NCBI RefSeq assembly: GCF_009905375.1
Contig: NC_133653.1
Coordinates: forward strand, 90,128,802-90,192,801
From: Apium graveolens
Taxonomy: Eukaryota; Streptophyta; Magnoliopsida; Apiales; Apiaceae
DNA length: 64,000 nucleotides
Reading direction: 5' to 3'
This document shows positions 45,389-58,079 of the stretch, one piece after another. Position 1 is the first letter of the stretch; every line of letters starts with the position of its first letter. Made by a program: the position numbers and the translations under genes. The notes beneath the pieces were generated by a model. It saw only the letters and a list, made by a program, of their open reading frames with translations, had not been told where the DNA came from and searched no databases.

Positions 45389-48300
45389 TGTAGCGCCCTC
45401 CAAACCCGGGTCAGAATTTTGGGGTCCACTCACACACCTTAATTATAACCTGCTTATAACAATAATAAAGATAATAATAATATGCAATGACCCTACTTAC
45501 CAACTACCAAGGATCGCAACTGGTTAAAGTATGCACACAAGCCAAACACATCTACTTATATTACAAACCGTTCAAATCCCAACCATTCAAACTCAAACTG
45601 AGTATTAAGCATTATTACAAATTTTTACAAACTTAAATTATTCCAAAAGAAGCCTGCTAGCTTAACTCGATCAACCTGAACCCCTAGCTCTCGCGCTGGA
45701 CTGGGGATCCTCGCTACCAACTTGTTCCTTTTTAACTGGAAAGAATATAAACAACATCGCACAAATGAGCTAACTAGCTCAGCAAGTCACCATGACAAAA
45801 CTGAGAATAATGATCATCATGTAAATATGGTTATGATATCAAGTGAACAATGGATTATGATTTAGAATTGGATATTATACTTTTATTTTAAAAACCAAGG
45901 TTAGGCTGCTGATCAGTCACGCACTAACCCCGAGAAAAGCACACAACATTGCTCTAACTACTGGATCGAAGGCACACATTGGCCTAACTTGACCATTATA
46001 TGGACATACCACGAATCTAGTCCACAATTTTATAAAAACAATCCAATTCTAGCATAATAACAGAATAAACAATAATAAACAATAAATAGAATCATTAACA
46101 ATATTGGATGTTTCATAATGAAATGGTTCCAGAGTTCATGAGGATCAATATGGCATTTTCAAAGCTTAGCTGTTGGGTAATGAAAGAATTGGATAACAAA
46201 GGAATCAGTGTTTCAAGGATTTTGCCTTTCAAAGCATAGGATACAATGATTGGAGTGTGTGGGTAATTCGATTCAGTGTTCGGTATTTATTTTGTATGTA
46301 TTTGTGGAGTAGTATCGTATACTTGAGGTTCGTATTTGAGTATGCAATAATCAATGGCTTAGAAAGAATAGGGTTTACGGATCAAGAGTAATAACTGGAA
46401 TCAGGGTTTGGGTTTCAGTGCCTCAAAGCACTTGTAATATCAACAGGACTACTAAGTACTACAATATCTCGAGAAAGTTCAGAACACTTGCCTGGTGTTA
46501 GCTTACTACACTGTACTCGCTTCCAATCTCAACCGTCTCACTCCTCAACTACCTGTTTCCCTTTCCTACGTCTTGCCTCTTCTGCTCACATCACATATTA
46601 AAAACATCTATCAATATTCAACTCATATGATTCTGTTCAACACATACTTCTATCTACCCTTCGTTTCACCCAAATCCGATTAACGGATTGAAAGTTATGT
46701 AATGAACAAGTAAACATCGAATATACAGACCGACAGTCAACCAACAAGTCACATATAACACATAATATGTCACATAATCAATGATATATCATTTATAAAG
46801 AAGTTTCGGGTCATAAATATGCTTTCTAGTATTTAAAATGATTTTTAAAACATTTTTCGGAATTAAAACGGGTCGCTCGATCAATTTCGGAGCAATAAAC
46901 AGAGTTCGGTTGGCCAATTCTGGCTTCGAAACAATTTTATAATAATTATCGAGCCTTGGAAATAATTTAGAATAATATTTTAAAGCTCAAAACTAATTTT
47001 CAGAATTTTTAAATCATTTTTAAATAATTAAATCTAATTAAATAATTAATTAAAATCAATTAATAATTAATTAAATCAATTAATAAATTAATTTTTGAAT
47101 TAATTGACCAATTAATCAATTAAAATTAACTGAAATTAATTAACTAATTAATTCAGCTTTATTTTCGAATTAAAAATAATTTTCGGAATTAAAATAATAA
47201 TTTTTAGAATTTTCAAAAATTAAAAACGAATGTTTATAATAAAAATAAATAAGAAATATAATTTTTAAATATTTTTAAAACAGGAATCCTAAATTTGCAA
47301 AGTCTGGAAACTTCAGGGATCAAACTGCATCGTCCCCAAAAGTTCAGGTATCAAACTACAATTTTACACCCCTGTCGCCGGAAAATGCAGGGGTTGCCGG
47401 AGAACACGATTCCGGCCTCCTCACCTTACCACAAGCTCCAGATGACATCTACAAACTACCAGGAACACAACCATGCAATCAAAACAACCTAACAATCCCT
47501 GAGTTGGCCGGAATTTGGCCGTGAAGTTTGCCAGTTTCCGGCGAACTTCGAAAATATTCAAACACAACTCCCTTCTCTACAGACCTCGTTGATTCATGAA
47601 ACTTACACGACTGGATTGCAAATTTCACAGAGAACACAATCCACTATACCACAACATCTATCTATTCCAGAATAAGAAACCCCCAAATTTCACTTAAGAA
47701 CATTCATACGGGTTATAAACCCTAATTTTGAAATTCGAAAATTAAACTCAAATTTGAACATGTTATTGAACTCCAAATTAGACGTATAATATATCAAAAT
47801 CATCAGGAAAACAAGCTCTACAACATGCAATCATCAAATCATACAAATAATCATCCGAACAAAAATTCATATTTATAATAAAATTAATTCAAAAAAAAAT
47901 AAAAATATAGAAAATAAACCTTGATTTCTACAGTAAAACGAAGCTCAGAATCTGATAGAACACTTCAGATCCTTTGGATTAAGTACTCGAGCTTTGAAAA
48001 CAGAGATCGGTAACGCATTCGTTTTGCTGTTTGATTCTTAGAACAGTTTATGAAATTAGAGTTTTTCTCTGAAAATTATATAATTATCTGTCTGCAAATG
48101 ATTTTGATACGAAATAAAATACGGGAAAAGACTATTTATAATTACGGAAAATTAGTATCCCGTTGGATCATTCCGGATTTAAAACGGTACGTTTATTTAT
48201 AAAAACTGATACAATCGGTATCGGTTTCCGGGATAATTATCCAAATCAGTACAATTTGTACTGCGGTCTTGGTCTCAGCGCCTGGTTACACGTATTACGA

Positions 48301-48819
48301 GGTGATAATTGTGATATTTTAATAAAAAGCTCCCGTTTATCGAAAATACGGGTTTTATTGATTTACCGAAACGAATATTGTATCGAAAATGTTGCGCCGG
48401 GACCCGCGCAGAACAAACCGTACGCCGGATCGAAAAAGTTGAAACATGGAATATGCTCGGAATATTACAATTAGGTTAGGAAGGAGTTCTCGGAAGAGTT
48501 TCGGGTTCCAAAAACGTAACAACGGATGACGTCAGTTGGTTCCCGTTTTAATAAAATAGATTTTAAATACGCGGAAAAAGATTTTATAAATTTCATATGA
48601 TTCTTATAAATTCATAAATCAACATAAAAATAATTAGGAAGATATGACAATTATCTATATTTTATTTTAGACATATAAAAATTAAAATACTCAATTAATA
48701 TTATTTTTGAATATCCAAATACAGATAACACTTAACAATTAATTCACAGAATAAATACTGAACACATATAATAATTATTTAATAGCAAAATAATTACACG
48801 ATATATCCCGGATATTACA
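45389..48819 (-). repeat. Solo LTR of a Tekay-like element
   Basis: It is 3431 bp, starting tgtagcgccc and ending cggatattaca on the plus strand, flanked by perfect aaatt duplications (45384-45388 and 48820-48824). Read on the minus strand it starts tgtaatatccggg and ends with gtttggagggcgctaca, the same orientation pattern as the other LTRs here. It has the hairpin TGAGCTA-gt-TAGCTCA form (45766-45781) and a minus-strand pyrimidine-CAG at 45736-45738. The lack of internal DNA means LTR-LTR recombination removed the element. It is nested inside the CACTA element. Confidence 0.85.
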
Positions 48820-48824
48820 AAATT

Positions 48825-51290
48825 AATGTGTCAATTTAACAATATTACAATATTTATAAAATTAAATAAATACAAATGATGAAATTGGGCTGGGCTGCTG
48901 AAATTTAGTATGGGTGGCTAAAATATTAACACGGGAACTGAAATTTCAGACTAAAAAGTAAAGGGGGGGGAGGAAATCATTTGGATTGACTAAACAGTAA
49001 ACATAGATCTAGCATAAAATAAATTCTCCCTCTCTCCTGTGACGACGAGTATGGCGACGAGCAACCAAGTCGAGCAAGGTCACAATCTCACCTTAGGGTC
49101 CAAGGGGTTTCGAGGAACACATTCAATTACGATTCAAACTAAATTAGGGTTCAATTACGGTTCAATTAGGGTTCGATGAGGTTACACGGGGTTCGATTTT
49201 AAGGTTCTTTTCCATCTTCTTTTTAAGCTATATTTGTGTATTTATTGAGTAATTTTGTTCAATTACTCTCTCTCCCACTAACAAAGAGCATTGATTATTG
49301 TCCTGTGTATGTGTTTTCGTTATTTTTTCCGGGTTTTTGTTTAATTTGGGTCAGAGTTCTTTAGTTCTTTGGAGGGTAGGAGGGTTTAGGAGCTATTAGG
49401 GTTTAAAAGTTTAGCAAAAAATGATATATTTATATTGACTTGGAGGAATTTTTGGTTCAGTTGGATTACTTGACTGTGACCAGTGTGGGATCAGTGTAAA
49501 GTTGATAGGATTTTTGTTCTTTTTATTAGCTTATTGGATTAAGTTTTGTACTTTTCGTCAACTTGTATGATTGGATTGTGAAATTATAATTGCAATAAAA
49601 TTTACCCTGCTATATGAAATTTTGAAGTCCTTACTATTTGTTCGTGAACATATCAGAGATTTGTTCAAAGAGATTGTGAATGAATTACTAGATAGTAGAA
49701 TGATTAGACTCTAACTATCTGCTGTCATTTCAATATTTTTGTTACTTACAAAATACATCTCTGAGCAACAATTTTAAGCCTAATTTTACATGATTCAAGA
49801 AATATTTGGTGGCTGGAGAAAGAATTGCAGTTCATTTTCACAATTCTATGTGGATTAGGAGGCTTTATGCATCCACAATGCTTCTACTATTGTTGCAGAC
49901 TCTTGAGGGGCGGCTGGAAAAATGCACTTCAATTTCCAAACATCAAAACTTGGACACGGAATGCTCTGTATTTGCTTCACCAACCCTGGTCAGTATTCTG
50001 TGTGCATATATGTTCGTATATAGGTACAAGCGTCAAGATATGTAATGAATCCAATGCCATATCACCTTTTTTCTAAATTTAAAGGAATATTTGGTTAGAT
50101 TTATATATCATCTTTTTAAATTCATTCCTATGGAACAATAATAACTCATTTTATATATTATTGTAGACTGTAATTCCTAATAAAAGTGCAGAATATATAA
50201 GATTTGAGTCCGGCAGATCTTTTGTCATTGTGTTTCTAAAGGATTACCATTTACAACACATTCTAGGATTTGGCTATGGACACTGTATCTCAAAAAGAAG
50301 CATGTACACAGTTTGACAAAAGAAAAGCTATGGGCAGCGTAATGCTGGTTATTAAGGACTAACTTTGTTCTTCAATAAGCAAGCAAGCAACCAGTGATTA
50401 GAAACTCTGAAATAGTAAAGCATATCTGGTTGTATTTAATTGTTTGATTTCCTGGTGTAACTAAGTTGTCTCTTTTTAGTTAGGCAGAATAAAAAATGAC
50501 TATAAAAGTGATAGTTACTCGATCATGGAAACATAAACCTGATCAAATGATTATATATCGACACAGTGATTCAAATTTTATTTGCACTCAATTTATTTGG
50601 TTTTCAATGTCCATAATTTTACTTCTTTTATTGTTATGTAGGTTCTTGTTTTTGTTAGGGTACCCCTGTACGAAATATATAGCCTGTATACTGGACGACG
50701 GGTGATTGCATCAAAGGGAGTGTCAGGTGAGTTCAAATGTCTTACAGGCACTGCTAAGTACAGTCATCTTTTATCTTTAATAAAATTGATTTTTAAGTTC
50801 TTCTATGATTTTTGCTTGGCTTTTACAAATAACTCAGTTTTGCTTTCTTATTTTTTGACAGTTTCTATTGGAGCTAAGTTGAAGTAATATAATAAATCCT
50901 GGAAATGTCACAAACAAATAAAATGAAGCTCTTTCAAGAGTTCACAAGCTTGCGATGAATGCCAGACATATACTGCATATTGACATTATAGTTTTGCTTT
51001 AGAATATTTATTAGGAGTTTGTTTGAGCTATGTACTCAATTATGTTGTTTCTAGGTTAGCCTTTCTGTTATGGAGGTTCATCTAATTTGTAAGGCACCGA
51101 GATATGCCGGTTGTAAATTGATATCTTTGTATTGATTTCATGAGTTTATATTTATAATTATATTTTGGATTTATATATTTGTCTATTATTAATGTATTTA
51201 TGAAAATTAAAGAAAATATAAGCAACAACAAAAACTATTGCATATGAATTTTTAAAAATTATTAATGTGGGCCTCACAGGTGGGGTCTAC
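48825..51290 (+). other. Gene-like segment inside the CACTA element (possible captured host DNA)
   Basis: After the solo LTR comes a pyrimidine-rich leader (about 49020-49045) and an ATG at 49051 opening 42 codons (MATSNQVEQGHNLTLGSKGF start). Further on, a 68-bp segment (50659-50726) is bounded by tttgttag and gtgag, as an exon would be, and encodes VPLYEIYSLYTGRRVIASKG. Another gene-like patch lies at 49800-50040. Intervening DNA is T-rich like plant introns. I do not recognise the protein. It could be a host gene fragment captured by the transposon, or remains of its own gene. Confidence 0.35.
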
Positions 51291-51559
51291 CATCCTGAAA
51301 CAAATTCAAAGATCTTTTGCAATATAAAAAGTATGTTATTATAGAGTCCAAAAATGTTGCTATTGAGATCTATAGTAACAGAATATGGTATGTTGTAATA
51401 GAGTACTGTCTATGTTGTTATAAATACCTATACTAACTATCTACGGGTCAACATAACTCTGATGTTGCCTTAGCCCTTTTTGGGCCTTTAGCAACATTTT
51501 TTCGGGTCTATAGCAACACTGTTTGGATGTTGCTTAAAGCAATCTATGGCGTAGTGTGC

Positions 51560-51832
51560 TATAGTGTCTCTGCTCCGCTTTCCAGGTCAAAGTCCTTAAT
51601 AATTCATATGCAAAACAACCAATATTCCCATTATTATGACGGTCTCTTAAATATTCTATCGGTCCAAATATATTACCTCAAGTCAACCTTTCAATCTAGC
51701 TTACTTATTGGCACTACATCCGGTAGTCCAATAATGAACTCTATATAAGTTCTTACGTTACTCTCTTATTTGGATATAACTCCTAACACTCTCGTCTCTA
51801 AGCACTATAACTTATCGCTCTGATACCATTTC
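51560..51832 (-). mobile_element. Leader and primer binding site of a minus-strand Tekay-like element
   Basis: On the minus strand, tggtatcagagc (51817-51828) follows five bases after the LTR end at 51833, as in an intact element. The remaining 250 bp match no coding domain and represent the untranslated leader. They are cut off by the CACTA element to the left. Confidence 0.7.
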
Positions 51833-53404
51833 TGTAATACCCCAAAATTCGGGGTCAGGGATCTGAGTCGTTACGCTACCGCCCAAACATATATTACCCG
51901 CATTACCTCAAAAGTCCAATAATACAACACCAAATGACCCCAATCTCTTACACACACAAGTTAGATCCTTAAAAACAATTCTCAAAAGTAACATTAGTTA
52001 TTAAATCCAAATGTATTATCCATGGTCTCACATTATTAATTACAACCTCTGCCTGAAGTTATATTAACAGCTAATCTTAATTATACAAGGGTACTGAATA
52101 AACAACTAGACTTGAATACCAACTTCAACATTCCCGACTAAAACGTGTACAACTCTCTTCTACATTAACCATTCTGAACTAGCTAACTCAGGGTTGAATC
52201 TTCCACTTCTATTCCTTGTAGTACGGAATAATTGACTATATTCTCCAGCTACTGTAAGGTTAAATAAATAAAGTAAGGGTGAGCACAATAATGCTCAGCA
52301 ACTATCCCTACCGTAGAATAAATAATTTCTCCCCTTATAAGTTTGAAATTGAATAATATTTATTGGTATAGCAACCATAATCTCTATGTCATATTCTTGA
52401 TTTCAAAATACCATAGGGTGCGAAATACTATACAAGGGATATTAACATTTTCCAATTTCTGATTATAAAATACAGTTCAAAATACTTTATAAAAGGAAGC
52501 AATAAAGCCTAAAATAATATATATCTTGTTAGCAATATATATAGCATTTTTCATAATACCTCTAAAAACCTTTATTATGCAAATATGAACAAAGTTTCGA
52601 TATATTCTAAAAGATGAAGTTACAAGGTACTTCAACATATATTCTTTTCATAAATCTCTGAAATCCTCTGTTATGCATATTATAAATAGAGTTTTAAAAT
52701 ATAAACTGTATAATATAATGTTACAAGGTGATCTCATATATCTAACATTGCCTAAACATTTTTCTGAAAATCTTTGTGGTATAAAGTATGAAAGAAATCT
52801 CAACATCTTTTATAAACCTCGAACCTTTTTATAATTCTCCAATAGTTCAAGTTACTTTAGGATAGTCGTTTTGTTCAATCAGTCGGTAATGTATCATTTA
52901 CCAGCACTTAGCTGTAATATAATTTAATAACAATAATTACTCATTCAATCTTTCAACAATCAACATCAGTTTCAAGATGTTCCATTACCAAACAATCTTA
53001 ACAATCCAATATGTTATTTATTCTTTTTATTATCATCATTTATCTGTGGCAATTCAATTTAAAAGTATTTTAAACATTTCTTTTCCGAGGGACTACGACT
53101 TTCTACCAACTGGATATGATTAAACTATGATCAGACATTTCAATCATGTCCTTCCGAGGGAACTTTTTACTACTAATAGATGGACAAGAACAATTTTCGA
53201 ACTTGACCAAGGCAAGAACACTTTTCGAACTTGACCTTATGATGGACAAGAACAATTTTAGAACTTGATCACATCCTTGGGAAGCACATGGGCCAGAAAT
53301 AAAATGGCCGGAATGACTAGACATGGCCACTTACGCATAAGTACCGTGTTATGCCCTTAATCAACTGTATAAGGGGTGAATACAGTTAACACAATCTAAT
53401 CGAC
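51833..53404 (-). repeat. Tekay-like 5' LTR, truncated
   Basis: The left end tgtaataccccaaaattcgg is the 3' terminus on the minus strand (ccgaattttggggtattaca). It shares the U5 layout of the other LTRs: a hairpin TGAGCA/TGCTCA (52280-52297) and a minus-strand pyrimidine-CAG (52252-52254). Middle parts resemble LTR A in reverse (ccttgtaactt-type words and a short repeat around gaacaattttcgaacttgac at 53185-53270). The 5' half of the LTR is missing where copia sequence begins at about 53340-53405, so the right boundary is approximate. Confidence 0.7.
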
Positions 53405-53951
53405 AAAGCTTCAACATGATCAACAATTTTTATATTAACTGGAAAAAAACCTAATTATACATGTACTCTCTCGAAAGGATGAACAAATGTCCTTGAGAGT
53501 TGCTAGGTTATGCGGAAGATATAACAATATCGCAATGCTTATAACATGAACCTAAACTATGTTTTATATAAAGCACAACTACCAATGTATAAGGAATCTT
53601 ATTCTATTAACAATAACGAAACCAATACCATTGCTTCTGAGATAAAGTCCTTCACTGTCATGTTTCCTTTTCCTCTGTGAAGATCAACTGATGTGACAAA
53701 TACTGATTTCATTATCCGTTGACATCATCATCCCTTAAAATCATCATCCGTTGATATCCTATCATCCATTGATATTTCATCATCCGTTGATATTGTCATC
53801 AACATCCGTTGATATATAAGTTCTGAAATGAACTTCTGATAGTTTCTGTTTGATATCATCAATTGCTCCTAACAATCTCCCCCTACTTGTTCATTATGGA
53901 ATTATGGACAAGTTCCAATTGATAATGTCAAAACTATCTAAATGCAGGAAT
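53400..53951 (-). mobile_element. SIRE/Maximus-type copia: LTR 5' part and end of internal region
   Basis: On the minus strand, the purine tract agggggagat (53877-53886) is followed by the LTR start tgttaggagcaattgatgat (53874 leftwards), the usual SIRE/Maximus 3' LTR junction. Inside the LTR is a run of about five degenerate repeats of catccgttgatat (53713-53815). The internal tail (53875-53951) is interrupted by the young Tekay element. The LTR's 3' end is missing. Confidence 0.7.
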
Positions 53952-54542
53952 TGTAACGACCGAGAAATTACGCTTGTATTATATCATAATAAAGATAAAT
54001 TGTGTGTATTATTATGTGATTAACTGTGTTGAGTCATTAAACCCTAATCGTTATGTGCTACGTGTTGTCTGTTATGATCCGAATGTGTTTTGGATATTTA
54101 TTGAATGTTTTATCGCAAGTTATATATCTTATATCAAAACCCGTACAGCTCAAACAGTGTTTTAAAAGCCCGTATTTCAAATAAAATTATTGGTCCTATT
54201 TTACCAAAAATGCCCTATACCATATCGCTATTTTGAACCCCTAGACGTTTTACAAATTTACCCTTTTCGCGAAAAATGACTTTTCCGGACCCCTTTGGGT
54301 ACCAAAAACCCCACAAAAATCACATTTTTATTTTTATATGATCATGAAATTATCATATATCATTTTTCTTTGTATTTTTGTAATATTCACAATTTTTGGG
54401 AATTTTTAGCATTTATTTTGTATTTATTGGATATTTAAAAATTCAATATTAATACCCAAAAATTATAAAAATTGGGGCCAAATATTTTTATTAGATGTAG
54501 AATTAGACCCTTAATTTTATTTAGGGGTATTATTTTTATTAG

Positions 54543-54550
54543 TATAAATA
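54543..54550 (+). promoter_or_regulatory. Putative LTR TATA box
   Basis: The word tataaata sits in an AT-rich U3, about 590 bp into the LTR, followed 30-60 bp later by a candidate start region. The next clear landmark is a possible splice donor at 54684-54694 (atcatgtgagtaac). This fits an RNA polymerase II LTR promoter, but transcription start is not shown. Confidence 0.5.
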
Positions 54551-57457
54551 CCTGTTTTATTATTAATTATTCATTAATTAATTGTTAAAAATCAGAAAAT
54601 AAAAAAAATTAGAAAGTGGGGGTGAAGAACAACCAGGGAATTAAACTGCAGATTTGAGAGTGATTCTGTTATCCAAATCGATCATGTGAGTAACCAAAAC
54701 AAAGCTTTTGATCTCTACTTTCTATTCATACCGTCAATTTCATGTTTTGATGTTTAGATTTTCAATTCGTATTTTAGGGTTCTTGGACTGAAATTGGGGG
54801 TTTTTAATTATGGGGTTATGGGTTGATTTTGATGCTTGGTATAGTTTCCTGTACTTGTTTACAATCGATTTATGCTATTTATTTGAACAAACAATTGTTC
54901 TAAGTGTTAGTTCTTAGTTTCAAGTTTATACAATTCTATTTTAGTTCGTTTTTAATTTTGTATGAACCTGAGGTTAATATGATTATAGGGGTTAGATTAT
55001 ACAAGTGTTAAGCTTTATTTTGGTATTTTATTTGTAATTTTTGATGTACGAAATCGTTAGTTTAGGTTTTGGCCAGAAAATTGCTTGGTTTGGCCGGAGA
55101 AATTGTTCCAGGGGTTATTAGATGATGTTACTGATTTGATTGTGTTCCTGGAGTGATTTTGAATGAAAACCCACCAAGAAACGAATCAAACGGTTGTGTT
55201 TTGACCTTAGAAACCGAGCTCGTCGGAATCTGCAGCAGTTCGCCGGCCGATGCTCTGTTTTTCGCCGGAGAAGACGACTGGGACGACAGGGATGGAAGAG
55301 GACGACGGAGTTGTGTTTCTGCAGTCACATGGAATCGAACGGGATAAAAACCTTGCAGAAATAATGATCTGTACGTTCGAATTGGGTTCGCCGGAGACAG
55401 CTCGCCGGTGCCGGTTTCTGGGCAGCACGGCGGCTGTTCTTCAGCGACCCGCCGACCCGGTTATTGACCCGAAAAACAACCCGGGTTTGATCCCCTCAAC
55501 CCGGAATCCATTTCCAGATTTCTGTTTCTGGATTTTCTATTATTTTATTTATATTTTATTAATTTAAAAATCAGTTTTATTAATTCTAAAAATATAATAA
55601 AAATTAGATTTAAATTCTGAAAATTAGTATTAATAATTTCTAAATTATTTTATTAGTTTAGAAATTCGAAATCAGTTATTAATTAATTATTTAATTATTT
55701 ATCTAATTATTTATTAGTTATCTAATTAATTAATAATTAGGTAATTAATTAATAATTAGGTAATTAATAAATAAGGATTAAATAATATGATTAATAATCC
55801 GATAACTAGTTAATATTATGAGTAACTCGTATTTATGCGAGTAGGGATTCGATAATTAGAATTATTATTCGAGCGATAGTTATTCAAAGAATATCGTAAT
55901 AATTATTCGTATTGTATAATTAAATATCGATAATTAATTCACGAATCGTATAGGTTACAATAATAATGTAATGGTTCGATAATAAGGCAAGAATCGCGAG
56001 TAGCTCATAGTTATACGAGTAATTAATCGTTAAGTGATTTATAATTCAAGTAATTCGTAGTTATTCGGTAAATAACGTATCAGTTAATTGTATCGATTGA
56101 TTATTTGTAAATAATCGATCTGATCGGGTAAGCGTTAATAATTAGTAAATTATTATAGTAAATTGTAATTAATCCTAATAATTAGGGATTAATTATTTTA
56201 AAATGCAATAATTATTAAATAATTATCTAAAAATATAATTAAGGATTATTTAATTATAATTAATTATTTATAATTAGTTATTAATTAATTAAATCTTGTT
56301 TAATTCATAATAATTAAACCGTTAGTCCGATTTGAGCAAAACGAAGACCCCTAGACTCAGAAAAATGAGACGAATCCAATAAAAATAATTGTGAGTCATA
56401 AATTCTCCCGGAAGAGAGTGATCTTGAGATAATTAATAGTTCGTAGGCCCTAATAGGGGTATAACTGAGTTGAATAAATCCCGAAAAATTATAATAAAAT
56501 CAGATACGACTAGTAATGCAGGAATAAGCCCAGAATTGATTCTAAAAATAATTATAAATCTAGAAATTAATTATGTGCCTTACGTGCTACGTGCTTTATG
56601 TGATTACGTGAATAGATATGCTGTATAAATGTATATATATATATATATATGCGAGTCAGATAGAAACGCATGGGTAGACTGATAAGGTTGCGTGATATCA
56701 ATTCAAGATACGCGTATATAGTAAATTATCTAAACACCTATCTTTCCATGAATTGTTCAGTGTTAGCAAGGCAGAGCAAGCTAGGGTCAGAAGACAGTGA
56801 GTTAAACCAGGTTAAGTACGCGCAAGGCAAGTTTTTCCCCTATTCTAAATTCAGAATAGTGATTTATATTTCTTTTCTATCATATCAATTCTCTTTGATA
56901 ATCATTGTTCATATACACTGTGATCCATTTATTATTACTTGTTCCAGTTTCATTTCAATTCTTGATTTACCCAATTTATTGAATTCCCTGTTCATATTTC
57001 AATTCTTTTACCCTACATATATTCTGGTATATCCTGGTGTTGGGATATATCAATAGCATACCGATTGTTCCGGATGCTCAGCCTTGGACTGGATGGTTAC
57101 TATAAAGGCTGGGTTTTTCCCAGACCATTAATTAATAGGCCATAGTTGCCTGAGTACTCCTTATGTTGGTTGGGTCTATGCAGTTGGGTATAGATCCGCA
57201 CTATATTCTGACTGATCAGCAGATTATAGTGCATATGTTGGTTCTTGTTTCCAGTCTTGTTCATTTGGCACTCGCCAGTATTGGCAAATTATTATCATAT
57301 ACAGATACAGATGGTTGTTCAAACCAGCAGCTTATTGGTTCATTTATTTCTCTCTCTTTATAATATATATATATATATATATTGTTGCAGGCTTGTTGAG
57401 CAATTTTGGCTCATTTCTTTTATTGTCACTCCTATTGTTTTACAGTTAAGGTAGAGA

Positions 57458-57574
57458 ATGAAACCCATCAGGACCCGCATAGTCAAGAAGCGAGTCAAGC
57501 AGCGGGACCCTCTTATACCAAGAGTGTTCCTTCCTATTCTCGAAGAGAGTTTTGAATTGCCAGATCAGGTGTAG
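57458..57574 (+). CDS. Short basic ORF in the U5 part of the young Tekay LTR
   Basis: This 38-codon frame starts 12 bases after an acceptor-like tttacag (ending 57445). The peptide has a basic first half (RTRIVKKRVKQR) and an acidic, leucine/phenylalanine-containing end (ILEESFELPDQV). The layout and the K/R-rich then P..P then acidic order resemble the 33-codon ORF of LTR A-C, although nucleotide similarity between these LTRs is low. It may be a leader uORF or a spliced leader exon. The function is unknown. Confidence 0.4.
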   Translation: MKPIRTRIVKKRVKQRDPLIPRVFLPILEESFELPDQV

Positions 57575-57879
57575 CAGGATAAATAGTAATGTTGGGTTGA
57601 ATAAAAGTCTTGTGTAGTTTGAATAAAAGATTGCGTAGTGAAATTGTAGATAGAATAAAGTTTTGTAATAAAGAGAATTCTTGAGACAGGTTTTATTTAG
57701 TTGGGTTTGTAATAAAGTGTAGTGCATGATTCTTGTTTCCAAACTCAAACCTTAAAAGATCTTGAGTAGTGATAGTTCGGGGTAATTATTATATTTATAT
57801 TCCGCTTGTGCAGGTATAGTTGGTAATTGTTGTTAATAATGCCCCAAATCTATACCCCGGATTTGGAGGGTGTTATAGT

Positions 57880-57891
57880 TGGCATCAGAGC
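57880..57891 (+). other. Primer binding site of the young Tekay element
   Basis: tggcatcagagc lies two bases after the LTR end and matches the tRNA-iMet complement (tggtatcagagc) with one c/t difference. It is followed at 57896-57943 by a perfect 24-bp direct duplication (unit gtttgacctttgaaaacaag plus aacg). Confidence 0.8.
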
Positions 57892-58079
57892 TTAGGTTTG
57901 ACCTTTGAAAACAAGAACGGTTTGACCTTTGAAAACAAGAACGTTAGGGCTAAGATAAGATAGGAAAATGAGATAGGATGAGATTAAGAGTGTTAGGATT
58001 GTTTGTCTATGTGATTAGAAGTTATGAGTTTAGGATTGTGATTTGATTGTTTTTGTGTTATTATTTTTATGTATATTAG

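Larger units (their letters stand above)
44814..51556. mobile_element. CACTA-type transposon with 3-bp target duplication
   Basis: It is 6743 bp. The left end is CACGCCATAGAT (44814) and the right end is atctatggcgtagtg (51542-51556), that is CACTACGCCATAGAT in reverse. The left copy lacks three bases. Both sides are flanked by tgc (44811-44813 and 51557-51559). Related subterminal words occur near both ends (ctatagtaac, gttgctatag, tgttgttatag). A 3-bp duplication and a CACTA terminus fit the En/Spm superfamily. No transposase was recognised. A solo LTR and gene-like DNA occupy the interior. Confidence 0.6.
53952..57877 (+). repeat. 5' LTR of the young Tekay element
   Basis: It is 3926 bp, starting tgtaacgaccgagaaattac and ending ggagggtgttata (the last bases differ from the expected tgttaca). 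It contains a TATA box at 54543, a CG-rich, CCGG-rich patch at 55170-55500, TA microsatellites at about 56634 and 57362, a hairpin TGAGC/GCTCA at 57397-57413, a pyrimidine-CAG motif at 57445, and a short ORF at 57458. A similar CCGG-rich patch lies in the solo LTR (about 47370-47560). Confidence 0.92.
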
